Notes: generated by a model not told the origin, from the sequence alone. DNA of 64,000 bases from SMYC01 sp965197495 (GCA_965197495.1 OZ240210.1:620001-684000), one strand, 5' to 3'; shown: positions 49,922 through 59,835, counted from the stretch's first letter. A program made the numbers and translations.

Positions 49922-51248
49922 GCCTGCCAGCGCCCACTTCGTGAATGGGCTCGGTTAGCAGCAAGCTGCTCTCCGACACTGGCCTCCACCAATCAGACTC
50001 AAACTGGCCCAAATTCCCTGTCATGGTTTCCAGACTCGGATAGCTCCTTGTACTGGACCGTCTGCGGAGTCATCTTCGTTTCCTCCGTAAAACTCCGCTG
50101 GATGAATTCGAGGTTTGGCCAATTCGAATTCCGCTATTCGCCTTCTCCTCAGGCGCGATCTAGGCGTAGAGCGTCTTCTCATTGTCTGCGCGATTAAGCG
50201 CAAAAACGTCCCGATTAGCCCAAAAATCGCCCCAAATTGCACGTTAATGGCCTGTTTAGCTCTGTTTCTGATCGTTTCCAGCCAAGAACCGGAAGCTCCA
50301 CTCAAGCCTCCCGACTGCGATAGCCGGAAAGATGTTCCCGTCGACGAACATTCGCTGATGAGACGTAAAGCCTTTTGCGACAATGAGTAACGGTCGGAGC
50401 CGCCTCCGGAGGGTTTACGACACGGCCCTCTTTCAAGCGTCCAGGAGGTTGAGATTGCCGTATAGAAAATTTAATTGAAGCAAATTCGATTCCGGCTCGA
50501 ACGACCACCCGTCGATAATGCGTGCGGGGACCAGCACGTGACGGAGGCCGTTAAATCACTGTAGGAAAAGAGGATGGAACGAAATGGGCATCATGGTTGA
50601 AACCCGAGAGGGCGTAAAACAGCCTTCTCGCAAAAGCTGTGTACGCGTCAAGAAACTCAAGAAATGCGCGAAGCTCGAAACCTCCTGAATCTCCACTGGC
50701 TTTTCTGTTTGAGGATTTCCGCCAAAAGCTGGACCACCTTTTGCCGAGACCGGATAGCTCCAACCTGCACCATCCGCCACCCAGTCTGGCCAATTGCGGC
50801 TCTGCAGAGACGGATGAGATTTTCCGCGCGGTTGGCGGGGTTTTGCAGGATCAGGTGTCACCAGAGACGCGCTAGAAGGGCTGAACGGGCCTCATTTTCT
50901 GCATTCGTCTCTAATCCCGATTTTCGAGGGCCACGTTTGCGCCAAATAAGGTGGTGGGCCGCTGACAAGGCCGTCCGGCGGCGGAAAAGAGGCCACCCGA
51001 GAGACCAGAATCGAGGCCGAGGCTACCGCGGCGTAGCTGCCCTAGCACGTTCTGGTCCAGGTGCGGCCCGGGCCTCCTTGATGTCCATCTTTCCCCAGGC
51101 CTGGATCCAGGCCTTCGCCCGGGAGCGTGGCATCCCGTTTCTGGACGGTGTTTCCATGCCACGTACGGGGGAACCCGAATCGCCGGCCGCAACGTCACCC
51201 TCCAAGGGGCATTGGTGTCACCTCGTTCGAATAAGCGAGCATCCTTAA
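49922..51248. other. Gene-free region between recombinase and CRISPR array
   Basis: No convincing gene in 1.3 kb. AAATTCCCTGT at 49991 echoes the repeat cluster at 23908-24000. GCCGAGACCGGATAGCTCCA at 50738 matches 11043. 51008-51136 (AGAATCGAGGCCGAGGCTAC to GAGCGTGGCATCCC) matches 32463-32562. The ORFs here have no recognisable pattern. Confidence 0.45.
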
Positions 51249-52680
51249 GCTTCAATGGGGCCGCGTTCTCACGAACGCGGAAACCGGGCATTTTCCTCGA
51301 GGATTCAGAGACCAAATCCGTCTCGCTTCAATGGGGCCGCGTTCTCACGAACGCGGAAACGTATTGGCAGTAATCGTAGGCCTATTCCTTATGGTGCGCT
51401 TCAATGGGGCCGCGTTCTCACGAACGCGGAAACTGGGTGCCGCTGTTCCGACCCTCACGCCATCGACCCGCTTCAATGGGGCCGCGTTCTCACGAACGCG
51501 GAAACCCCGAGGCGCCGGTTGTGGGCTGGCTACAGCCGTTCGCTTCAATGGGGCCGCGTTCTCACGAACGCGGAAACGCGCGCGGAGAAGGAAGGGCCGG
51601 AAGCGGTGGCCAAGGTGCTTCAATGGGGCCGCGTTCTCACGAACGCGGAAACCTCGCTTGTCCGCGAGCGCTATGCGAAGGGCTGTTTGCTTCAATGGGG
51701 CCGCGTTCTCACGAACGCGGAAACACATTGCGATGGAATGGTGAGAAACTACGCTCATGATGCTTCAATGGGGCCGCGTTCTCACGAACGCGGAAACTCG
51801 CCGATCCGTCGATGCCGCGGTTCAAGGCGGACTCGCTTCAATGGGGCCGCGTTCTCACGAACGCGGAAACTACCTGGGCTCGGCTGCGGGTTCGATCAAG
51901 GATTCGTAGCTTCAATGGGGCCGCGTTCTCACGAACGCGGAAACGCGATCGCGGTTCCATGGCCAAGAGGTGCGAGCCTTGCGCGCTTCAATGGGGCCGC
52001 GTTCTCACGAACGCGGAAACGCTCGAAGCGCTCGACCCTGAGGTGTTGCGCGGGCTTTAGCTTCAATGGGGCCGCGTTCTCACGAACGCGGAAACGTGGC
52101 CGTCGAAGCTGTCCCCTCTGTCCATCTCGTGCTTCAATGGGGCCGCGTTCTCACGAACGCGGAAACACTGCCGGCGCGAAAGCGTGGATCTTGTCGAGCT
52201 CAATGCTTCAATGGGGCCGCGTTCTCACGAACGCGGAAACGCACTAGCCAAAGCAGAGCATAAGGAGCGAGCAAATGAGCTTCAATGGGGCCGCGTTCTC
52301 ACGAACGCGGAAACCCAGGCGAAGATGACGCCCGTTCGGAAGCGCGGTAGGCTTCAATGGGGCCGCGTTCTCACGAACGCGGAAACACCTTGATTCCCAC
52401 TCCGGGCGGAGCCCCGGTCGTCTCGCTTCAATGGGGCCGCGTTCTCACGAACGCGGAAACATGCTTCAGCGCTCCTGAGGATGCTTCAGCGCTCCTGCTT
52501 CAATGGGGCCGCGTTCTCACGAACGCGGAAACTGTCTGCATTGCGATGTGCCTGGTGGCGAAAAGACGCGCTTCAATGGGGCCGCGTTCTCACGAACGCG
52601 GAAACGGGCCGAGCGCTCGACTTCCTCGGCCGCGCCATTATCGCGCTTCAATGGGGCCGCGTTCTCACGAACGCGGAAAC
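51249..52680 (-). CRISPR. Type I-G CRISPR array: 20 identical 36-bp repeats, 19 spacers
   Basis: Repeats begin GCTTCAATGGGG and end ACGCGGAAAC. The core CCGCGTTC-TCAC-GAACGCGG is a perfect 8-bp hairpin. They start at 51249, 51325, 51398, 51470, 51542, 51617, 51689, 51762, 51835, 51909, 51985, 52060, 52131, 52205, 52279, 52351, 52425, 52497, 52570 and 52645. Spacers are 35-40 bp. Read on the minus strand the repeat ends CCCCATTGAAGC, close to the usual ATTGAAAC 3' end, so transcription should run leftwards from the cas side. No repeat is degenerate. No leader separates the last repeat from the cas4 stump. Confidence 0.97.
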
Positions 52681-53153
52681 AGCACTCGAATGGTTCGCAC
52701 CTGCTCCCTCAGAAGCAACCCCTGCGCCATCAACTGAACACGCTCCGGCTCCCAGGAGTGCTCGGGATTGTTCGGGACCCGTCCGCGCTTGGTCTCGACG
52801 GGAACCGCATCCGAACCCGTGGTCGAGACCACGTCGAGCTTAGCAGTGAGCCCGAGCCGCTCGCTCGAGAGGGGCACCGAACGACTCACCTGCGGAGGCT
52901 CGTCATCATCGGTCGGCTCGGACGAGATATTGGGAACATCTTCAGCCGTTTTGTCGGGATCGGGTAACACGTGATCCAGCTTGTCCACACGTCGATGTAC
53001 ATGCTTGCCTTCGACGGTGTAGACGTTGTCCTCCCATCTCCCCTCCACGTGCATCAGATGAAAGAGGCGGGGACAGTAGACGTACTCGTTCAGCATTCGG
53101 ACGGGGAGAATTCCCGCCACCGCATCATGGACGGTGTCTCGTGATTGGCTCAT
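52681..53153 (-). pseudogene. cas4-cas1: Cas4-Cas1 fusion protein, only part of the Cas4 domain left
   Basis: The frame starts MSQSRDTVHDAVAGILPVRMLNEYVYCPRLFHLMHVEGRW (the first Fe-S cysteine in YCPRLF). It continues GKHVHRRVDKLDHV, SERLGLTAKLDVVSTTG (catalytic D), AVPVETKRGRVPNN (ExK) and WEPERVQLMAQGLLLREQ. It then runs directly into the last CRISPR repeat and stops. The three C-terminal cysteines, the whole Cas1 part and cas2 are missing. In I-G systems cas4-cas1, cas2 and the leader normally lie between the effector genes and the array. Spacer acquisition cannot work from this locus. Confidence 0.88.
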
Positions 53154-53286
53154 TGATTTCGCTCACATCCTTCTCCCGAGTTCATATCGTTACTTACCAC
53201 GCCGGTTGGACACATCAGGTCACGGGAAAAGGATTTTATTCCAATTCTTCGTGCGAGCGGAACTCGACTTCGGGAGACGGGGACCT

Positions 53287-54090
53287 TCAACCAACTTCCA
53301 TGCCGCGCCGGGAAGTCGCCGGCGCCGCTTGCTTCCAGGCATCGAGGAGCCGCTGGGCGACCTTCTCGCAAAAAATGGCGATGACGAGCTCATCCTCGAG
53401 GCCGACGCTGGCACGAACAGCCATCGCCGCACCCGCAGCGTCGCGGTCCGAAAAAAGTTCCTCCAGGAAGCCGCGTGCTTCGCCTGTCACTTCACCCGCG
53501 ATGGGATGCTCGGCGAGCTTCGTCAGAGTCGTCGCGAGGTGGGCGGTTTCCTCGAAACGAAGCAGCCGCAAAACGTCGAGCCCATCTTTGTCCTGTCATC
53601 GCGCGGTGTCGTTCTTGCGCTCTTCAACTTTGTGTAGTTTGGCGACCAGAAGTGCGACGACGCCGGCGATGTTTCACGTCGAAGGCGCGCTCGTCGGTTT
53701 AGGTCAAGTGCTGCAACGCGAACGGACACATAGTCGACCACGGCTCCTTCGAGGCCAGACGCTTTGCGCGCCACATCGTTTCCGTGCACCCCTAGTCGAA
53801 CTCCTCGGCGTCGTGAACTGCCCATGGACGCGGGGACCATGAGGTCGATTTGGACCTCGGCCATCCTCCAGCTTCCCGGACGAACGGCGAACTCGAACCC
53901 GGGCGGCTTCGAGGGTTGCGGCGAGTGTCGGCTCGTCGTCGAGCTTGCGCGGGTCGATAACAAGGTCCCCGTCTGTCATATAGGGAGAAACCGCCAGGCC
54001 ACCTTCCCCAACGTGGAGATAGATGGCTTGTGCACCGACGAGAACCACCGCCTTCCGGTGCGCGTTCAGGGCCTCGAGAATGTCGAGTAG
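53287..54090 (-). pseudogene. Nucleotidyltransferase-like gene (AbiEii-like), decayed
   Basis: Pieces in shifting frames read as one protein. DILEALNAHRKAVVLVGAQAIYLHVGEGGLAVSPYMTDGDLVIDPRKL comes first. GFEFAVRPGSWRMAEVQIDLMVPASM and GVRLGVHGNDVARKASGLEGAVVDY follow in a second frame. Back in the first frame come VALLVAKLHKVEERKNDTAR, a TGA, then DGLDVLRLLRFEETAHLATTL to EKVAQRLLDAWKQ. This resembles the nucleotidyltransferase partner of AbiE-like toxin-antitoxin pairs. Two frameshifts and one stop make it a pseudogene. It sits inside the cas cluster, between the Cas8-like and cas4 genes. Confidence 0.65.
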
Positions 54091-54104
54091 GACTCGTCGC
54101 GCTG

Positions 54105-54254
54105 CTACGTACTAGGGTTCATAGTTTGCGGCGCCAGGCATCCTCGGTTCCTTTCATAGTGGAGTTCGACGAACCACCCCGGCGGCAGGCGAGCGCGAAT
54201 CGCCTGCGCTACGGCTCGCTTATCGATTGTTCCGTCAATTGAATTGTTCCACAT
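54105..54254 (-). CDS. Short ORF upstream of the decayed nucleotidyltransferase
   Basis: Forty-nine codons: MWNNSIDGTIDKRAVAQAIRARLPPGWFVELHYERNRG and on to NPST. Too short to classify. Possibly the stump of a small regulator or antitoxin that preceded the nucleotidyltransferase, since such genes come in pairs. Low confidence that it is made. Confidence 0.3.
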   Translation of the reverse strand: MWNNSIDGTIDKRAVAQAIRARLPPGWFVELHYERNRGCLAPQTMNPST

Positions 54255-54305
54255 CTAGAGCAACATACTATTTTGAGGAACAGCTAACAACCCGACCAAC
54301 CAGCG

Positions 54306-55190
54306 TCAGCGGGGATTGGCGGCCGAGAAGTTCCCGTAGCCCTGAGCGCTTCTAACCACGGCCGACTCGAACACCTGAGTAACCCCGCGCGCAGCGCGCC
54401 ATTTGGCGTCCTTGTCGCCAAGCTCACGAGTTCCGATTAGAATTCGCGCTGCTTCAATCGACAACGGAGGCGACCAGATGGGCCATGTAAAGCGCTCTCG
54501 CTTCCCCCTGCCTGTGAATCCGGTCGTGATCGCTCGCTTGCCAACGGGAACTACGGGAAAGAGTGGCATGGCCTGGAACGCGAGCCATGTCGCCCCGGCA
54601 ACCGTAAAGCTCTTCTCGCTGCTCGGATCGAAACTCAACAGCGCACGTTCTCGCTCCGACGCCGCGCGCCAGCGAAGACCTTTGACGTCGGTCCGCCCTG
54701 TCCAGGGCCCTTGAAGTGCCTCCTCGAAGTCCTCTCGAGTTACCTTGTCCCGCACATCCAGCACAGCCGCCATGAATCGCTGCTGGCCAGCGGTGAAGTG
54801 GAGCGCCGTCGGCTTGGTCTGACCCGTTCCGTCGACGGCGACACCGGTGGCGAATGACGAGATGAACGGCGCAGCCGCAGCGTCCGTAGCCACACTTCTC
54901 ATCAAGCGCCGGAACTCCGTTGGAGGGTGCTTCAAGTCCTGCACCTTGCGATCAGCATCCACGGCGAACTCTAGAGCAGCATGACCAGACTGCCAAATTG
55001 CAAGATCCTCGATGATCCGATCAACAACATCGACCCCGTCGGGCACCTCTAATTCGGGTAACCAAGTCCCGTCCTGAACCCATCGAAGGCGCGCACCGAT
55101 CATCTTGTCGTCCAGGAGGCGGAGCAAACCCACGGCAGCCAAGAAACCGAGGGGTTCGAGTCCATCCAAGCCTCTTAGCAGCTGTTTCAC
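54306..55190 (-). CDS. Small Cas8-like / Cas3-extension protein of the type I-G system
   Basis: The real start is GTG 55190 (VKQLLRGLDGLEPLGFLAAVGLLRLLDDK), overlapping the cas3 stop by 4 bp; the longer upstream frame is antisense-like noise over cas3. The 294-aa protein has the LxGLxPLGFLAAxGLLRLL start common to Csx17/Csb3-like I-G subunits, then LRWVQDGTWLPELEV, ALHFTAGQQRFMAAVLDVRDKV and PLFPVVPVGKRAITTGFTGRGKRERFTWPIWSPPLSIEAARILIG. It probably acts in the large-subunit position of the Cascade complex, but it is short for a Cas8. Last intact gene of the operon. Confidence 0.75.
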   Translation of the reverse strand: MKQLLRGLDGLEPLGFLAAVGLLRLLDDKMIGARLRWVQDGTWLPELEVPDGVDVVDRIIEDLAIWQSGHAALEFAVDADRKVQDLKHPPTEFRRLMRSVATDAAAAPFISSFATGVAVDGTGQTKPTALHFTAGQQRFMAAVLDVRDKVTREDFEEALQGPWTGRTDVKGLRWRAASERERALLSFDPSSEKSFTVAGATWLAFQAMPLFPVVPVGKRAITTGFTGRGKRERFTWPIWSPPLSIEAARILIGTRELGDKDAKWRAARGVTQVFESAVVRSAQGYGNFSAANPR

Positions 55191-58174
55191 GCTTCGCCCT
55201 CCTGCTCCGTCGCACTTCGCCGGTGGTCTGCGAGGCGCATGACGGCTTCGAGATAGGCTAGCTCGTGCCAGCCGTAGCGTCGCACCAGCCGCCAGAATCG
55301 GTCCGTGACGCCCCTGTCCATCCGTGCCCGCTCGTGATTTGTCGTTCCCGTGAGCGACACGCCATCGATCTCCCAGGCGACCTCTTCTGCGATTCCTTCG
55401 TCGATCACGATGGGCGGGGCAACGGGGCGGCACCACCCGTGGTGGCTGGCAACGAGGTGGAGGACCAAATCCCAGTCCGCATCCTCGGCCTCGACGCGCC
55501 CGCGCAATGCATCGGAACCCTCGACCATGTCCAGGCTCACGAGCTCGTGCCTCTGGCTCGGAGGATATTTCGCACGCTCTCTCGCCCGCCGTCGCGCTGC
55601 GGCGTCTTGCCACGGAAGGGCGGATTTCGCAAGCACCTCGCCCACACTAGCCGCTACCTCGTCACCACCGTAGAGCCACAATTGAAAACGGGGATCAACT
55701 TTCCCGATATCGTGCAGCCGTCCGGCCCAGCGCAGAGCCGCCACCAGTTGTTTGGGCAGGCCCGATGCACGCGCGAACTCCGCAGACATGCCGCCCACGC
55801 CCTCAAGGTGTGCGTCGAGCCGCGACGACGTTCCAATGAAGCTCCCATCCTCACCCTCGGTCGTCGTGTCGGCGGGGGACGTTCCCGACGGGGTTCGCTC
55901 GTTTGCGAGGAGCTCCGTGAGGCGCTTGGGCGACAGAGGTCGACCGCGGACGAGCCACGAGGACGCATCGTCAGGATCCTTTCGGACAGGGTCGATCCGC
56001 ACGGGCCGAAGTCGAGGTTCCTGTTTCTTCAGCGCGATTCGGAGCGCAGAAAACCAGCTTGGCTCCTTAGGCACGTGCGCCGTCAGGATTCTATCGACCG
56101 CATCTCGGACGCGCGCCGACACGTCGGACGTCTCGTCAGCCAAATCCAGAGAACTCTTGAACTCGTCACCGACCCATCGCTCGATCACGCGTACATCGAG
56201 GCGCAAGGATGGCCGTCCTCGTTGGAGCAGCTGCACGGCATCGCCTAGGTCGGGAACCGGCAACGGTTTCCCCTCTTCAGTCAACCACGCAGGATCGAAT
56301 GTTTCGTGAGGTCCGAGCCCGCCCCGTTCCGCGGGAACAATGACTAACGCACCCGCCGTAAGCTTGTGCGCCTCTAGAATCTCGGCACGGCTTCGCCCGC
56401 GCCATACGACGACGGGTGCCGCCGCCCCTTCGCGTGCACGCTGTTCCAGCACAACTCTTTGGCCCTCGACATCGGCGACATCCTCGTCGGAGGGGTCCGG
56501 ATTTGCATCCGTCAACCATCGGCGAGCCACCCAGACGGGCACCGATAGCGCCTCGAGTGCCCCGGGGGGCGTCGCTTCCAATCGCTCGAACAGACGCTCG
56601 CGGGCATCCTCGTCTTGGTAAGCCGCGTCCACATCGGCCTTCGTGATGTCAGCGCGCCATACGACCTGCACATCTGGAGCCGTGCTCCAATCCTCCTCAG
56701 GGATGCCATGGAGGAACAGGGAAATGTCGGGATCGGCGTGAGGAATTGGATTCGTCTGCACCCACTGGTCGAGATAAGACGACATCAACACGGGTGCGTC
56801 CCGATGCGGTGCGCGAAGCTCGTCGATCCTCGTACCGAGTGCATTGATATGAGGTTGGAGCGCGTCCACACCGAAGTCGATCGCTTTCCCCGCCTCGAGC
56901 TCCTCAAGCCATTCCCAAGTCCGCCCGAGAGCAGCACCGTACACAGGGTCGTCACTGTCACGCGTCTGGTCGCTCCTCACGAGAACGACGCCCCTTGCGT
57001 TCCGTCCGCCCCTACGATCGACACGCCCGAAGCGCTGGCGTAGGGCATCGAGGGATGCACACTCGGTCACCATGCCGTCGAAGTCGAAGTCGGCACCGGC
57101 CTCGATACATTGCGTCGCGATCAACACGAGAGGTCTGGTCTCGGGACCGTCGGTCCGCCCGGCCAATACACGATCCTCAATGCGGTCGAGAAGTGCCCGC
57201 TGGTCCAACGGGCGCATCCGCCCGGTGACGAGGAACCGATCAAAACCGTCGTCCTCCAGCTCCTGCCAAGCCCGCCGTGCTGTATCCACGCGGTTCACGA
57301 CGACCGCCACGGCTCGCCTTTCTTCGTCGATCATTGCACGAGCATGCTGGGCTGCTTTTTCGGCCATACACTGGCGTTTTTCGGCCTCGTCAGCCTTGGC
57401 CTTGACCTGCACCGAATCGAGAGTCACGGGCTTCTTTGCTCCGACGCGCCGCACGAGCACCGGGTTTTCGAGGTCGGCGGCCTCGAGGCGAAAAGGATCC
57501 TTCACGTCCGCGCCCGGAGTCGCCGAGAGCTCCACTACGTGGAACCGTCGCGGAACCAGCCCCTCCTCGCCACGAAGGCTGACAAGCTGTGTGAGGACAT
57601 CTGCGAAGGGGCGGGCGAGATGGACTTCGTCGAGTAGCAGAAGCGTATCGCAACCCATCAGTCCGGCATGCACGGGACTCATGCTGTGGCTGACGCCGTA
57701 ACCACGAAAGAAGAGCCGGGAGCCAACCTGGTCCACCGTACCGGCCGCTAGGACGGGTACCTGAGGGCGTCGCGCCCACGCGTCGTCACGGAGGGATGCT
57801 CCGCGGAGAACAGCCACCTCCAACAGCGGTGCCCCGTCCCCAACCGCCTCGGCTAGGCGCTCCGCAACGGCGCGTGTCGCTGGGCTGGAGGGGGACTCCA
57901 GCGCGCGACGGAGCTGGCGGGCGCGACTCGCAACTTGATCGACGATGACCCGTCGATCCACCACCAGAACGATGCGCCGCGGAGCGACACCATCGTCATC
58001 CATGGCCAGATGGAAAAGGGCAATGTCGAGCGCGGCCGTCTTCCCGACGCCTGTCGGAAGGTCCAGAACGGCAGGCCATCCGTCGGCGACGACGCGCTGC
58101 GCCAGTCGGACCTGCCAGGGGAACGGCGGATACCCCCAAACCTCCTCGAAGAATACCGCGAACTCGACGCTCAC
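55187..58174 (-). CDS. cas3: Cas3 helicase-nuclease, type I-G (C-terminal HD domain)
   Basis: Starting at GTG 58174 (VSVEFAVFFEEVWGYPPFPWQ), overlapping the csb2 stop by 4 bp, the protein has about 995 aa. The helicase comes first: LDLPTGVGKTAALDIALFHLA (Walker A), TLLLLDEVHLARPF (DEVH box), VVELSATPG, VLIATQCIEAGADFDFDGMVTE and DALRQRFGRVDRRGG. The HD nuclease is at the C-terminus: ALRWAGRLHDIGKVDPRFQLWL (HD), RHELVSLDMVE and LVASHHGWCRP. A C-terminal HD is the I-G (formerly I-U) order. Cas3 degrades DNA recognised by the effector complex. All motifs are intact. Confidence 0.95.
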   Translation of the reverse strand: MSVEFAVFFEEVWGYPPFPWQVRLAQRVVADGWPAVLDLPTGVGKTAALDIALFHLAMDDDGVAPRRIVLVVDRRVIVDQVASRARQLRRALESPSSPATRAVAERLAEAVGDGAPLLEVAVLRGASLRDDAWARRPQVPVLAAGTVDQVGSRLFFRGYGVSHSMSPVHAGLMGCDTLLLLDEVHLARPFADVLTQLVSLRGEEGLVPRRFHVVELSATPGADVKDPFRLEAADLENPVLVRRVGAKKPVTLDSVQVKAKADEAEKRQCMAEKAAQHARAMIDEERRAVAVVVNRVDTARRAWQELEDDGFDRFLVTGRMRPLDQRALLDRIEDRVLAGRTDGPETRPLVLIATQCIEAGADFDFDGMVTECASLDALRQRFGRVDRRGGRNARGVVLVRSDQTRDSDDPVYGAALGRTWEWLEELEAGKAIDFGVDALQPHINALGTRIDELRAPHRDAPVLMSSYLDQWVQTNPIPHADPDISLFLHGIPEEDWSTAPDVQVVWRADITKADVDAAYQDEDARERLFERLEATPPGALEALSVPVWVARRWLTDANPDPSDEDVADVEGQRVVLEQRAREGAAAPVVVWRGRSRAEILEAHKLTAGALVIVPAERGGLGPHETFDPAWLTEEGKPLPVPDLGDAVQLLQRGRPSLRLDVRVIERWVGDEFKSSLDLADETSDVSARVRDAVDRILTAHVPKEPSWFSALRIALKKQEPRLRPVRIDPVRKDPDDASSWLVRGRPLSPKRLTELLANERTPSGTSPADTTTEGEDGSFIGTSSRLDAHLEGVGGMSAEFARASGLPKQLVAALRWAGRLHDIGKVDPRFQLWLYGGDEVAASVGEVLAKSALPWQDAAARRRARERAKYPPSQRHELVSLDMVEGSDALRGRVEAEDADWDLVLHLVASHHGWCRPVAPPIVIDEGIAEEVAWEIDGVSLTGTTNHERARMDRGVTDRFWRLVRRYGWHELAYLEAVMRLADHRRSATEQEGEA

Positions 58175-59835
58175 CGCTCCTCCAGGGGGCTGCACAGGCC
58201 AAGGCCAAAGTACCGCCCGGCGCCGAGAATGACGGGACCGCGAACCGGCTCGTCGAAAAGAATCTCCGCGTGCACGCAGACGCGCCGGTGCCCGCCGCCC
58301 TCGGTCGGGAACGGCATGAAACGCCGGGCTGCGGGCGCGCCTTGCAGAAGGGAGTGGCGATGGACCCACACCGCCGTCGGGTGCGGAAGCCCGATGTTGA
58401 CGCAGGCCGATGCAATGGTGGCCTCAGCGTTGGCGGCGGCGCGCTCCACCACCTCCGGCTCCCGAGATCGGAGGTTCCCGGGATTGCGCCCAAGGGCCAC
58501 CGCCGACGCCGAGGCCCAGCGGCGCGCCGGACGCGTCCATCGCTCTACCTGAAGGGTTCGCGCCGAAGCGACGTCGTGTAGGCGTCGCACGTGCATGACG
58601 CCATGCCGACCGAGGACTAACCCCAATGCGGACACCGCATCCGAATTCTCAGCGGGCATGGCGCTCCGCTCGGCAGTGGCCACGGTACGCAGTAGAGTCT
58701 GGCGAGCATTCCCGTCAAGGTCCGCTGGAGGTATGAGAGCGATTCCCAGAATCGCGCCCGTCGCAAATCGATGGCCGACATCCGCTAGAGGAACGAATGC
58801 GAGATGTGCTTGCTGGGAAGGCTTTCCGTCGGGCCCGTGCCCGGATAGCACCTCCGGCCAGTTCCCATCGGCGGCTTTCATCAAGGTGCCGCGCAGAGCC
58901 CGGGCCACGGCCTGCGCGAGAGAGCCATCCAGGAGACGACGATGCTCTTCGGATGAGGGGGCAGTCACTTCGAAGACGATCCAATCGGATGCGGATAGGT
59001 TCGTCATTGGTATCGCCACATGGGCTCGAGACTTTCCGGCGGAATAAGGAGCGAACCCGGCCGGGAGAAGCCGGGGCTCCACTTGCTGATGGCGTTCGTG
59101 TGCCGCTTCGAGTCGCTCCAGCTGTCCGGGAAGCGGCACACGGAGCATCTGAGAACCGTTGGAATCCGGTGTCCACCGGCACCGGTCACCGACCTCCATC
59201 TCCTCCCCCAAAACCACACGAACACTCACGAGGGACGAACTGTGCCCCAGCCGAGTGATCCGTGAAGCCACGCTGTCGATTGCCTCCGCCACACGATCAT
59301 GGGCATCGATCGGCCAGCAGAGGTGAACCACCGGATCATAGGGCAGTGCCACGGGGAACCTTCGTGGCTGCCTCGACCTTCCGGAAGGCAGGACCTTCTT
59401 AGCCCCATTCGGTGTTCCGCCTCGTCCCGCTTCGGCCGACTCGATGGAATGCTTTACGAGGTTGGCTGTGGCCTTCTCCAGCTTCTGTCTGGCCTTCTCG
59501 TCCGCGTTCGACCCGCCGGCCGCATTTGCCTCCTCGTATGTCAAGATGTGCTTGTCGATGTCGGTCAACACCCTCGCGTCATTGGTCGGCACGTAGACGT
59601 CGCTTTGGCGGCGGTGCTCGGCCGGGGACGCGATCACCTCGGGCGCTCCCGCGTCCGCCAGCCATCGGAGCGCCTCCCGTTCATCCTTCGTGTGCTCTGG
59701 GTCAGCGTACAACGCTGCCACGAGCGCCGAGTAGACCCTCGCTGGATGGGGTGGCCACTCTGCTCGCCGCCGATCGTTGTAGTGCGTCGCCGCATACCGG
59801 TCGGTGAGGAACCGAATCTCCAGCGCCAGGGTCAT
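58171..59835 (-). CDS. csb2: Csb2 (Cas5-Cas6 fusion of type I-G)
   Basis: The 554-aa protein begins MTLALEIRFLTDRYAATHYNDRRRAEWPPHPARVYSALVAALY, the typical Csb2/GSU0054 start. It continues RRFPVALPYDPVVHLCWPID, SRITRLGHSSSLVSVRV and, in the C-terminal Cas6-like part, HPTAVWVHRHSLLQGAPAARRFMPFP, HRRVCVHAEILFDEPVRGPVILGAGRYFGLGLC, which has the glycine-rich loop of RAMP proteins. In I-G systems it caps the crRNA as Cas5 and cuts the repeat as Cas6. It overlaps csb1 and cas3 by 4 bp each, so translation is coupled. Confidence 0.93.
   Translation of the reverse strand: MTLALEIRFLTDRYAATHYNDRRRAEWPPHPARVYSALVAALYADPEHTKDEREALRWLADAGAPEVIASPAEHRRQSDVYVPTNDARVLTDIDKHILTYEEANAAGGSNADEKARQKLEKATANLVKHSIESAEAGRGGTPNGAKKVLPSGRSRQPRRFPVALPYDPVVHLCWPIDAHDRVAEAIDSVASRITRLGHSSSLVSVRVVLGEEMEVGDRCRWTPDSNGSQMLRVPLPGQLERLEAAHERHQQVEPRLLPAGFAPYSAGKSRAHVAIPMTNLSASDWIVFEVTAPSSEEHRRLLDGSLAQAVARALRGTLMKAADGNWPEVLSGHGPDGKPSQQAHLAFVPLADVGHRFATGAILGIALIPPADLDGNARQTLLRTVATAERSAMPAENSDAVSALGLVLGRHGVMHVRRLHDVASARTLQVERWTRPARRWASASAVALGRNPGNLRSREPEVVERAAANAEATIASACVNIGLPHPTAVWVHRHSLLQGAPAARRFMPFPTEGGGHRRVCVHAEILFDEPVRGPVILGAGRYFGLGLCSPLEER

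Noticed and set aside
51255..52737. Long open frames with repeated QWGRVLTNAE or NGAAFSRTRK units
   Set aside because: These are translations of the CRISPR repeats, not a repeat protein. Repeat spacing, variable spacers and adjacent cas genes settle it.
55191..55613. N-terminal extension of the Cas8-like frame (MARRRSATAGERACE...)
   Set aside because: It lies over the cas3 coding sequence, is arginine-rich noise, and the GTG at 55190 overlapping the cas3 stop is the natural start.
58175..58369. N-terminal extension of the Cas3 frame (MGPSPLPSARRAR...)
   Set aside because: It overlaps csb2 and has shadow-frame composition; the GTGA overlap at 58174 is the expected start.
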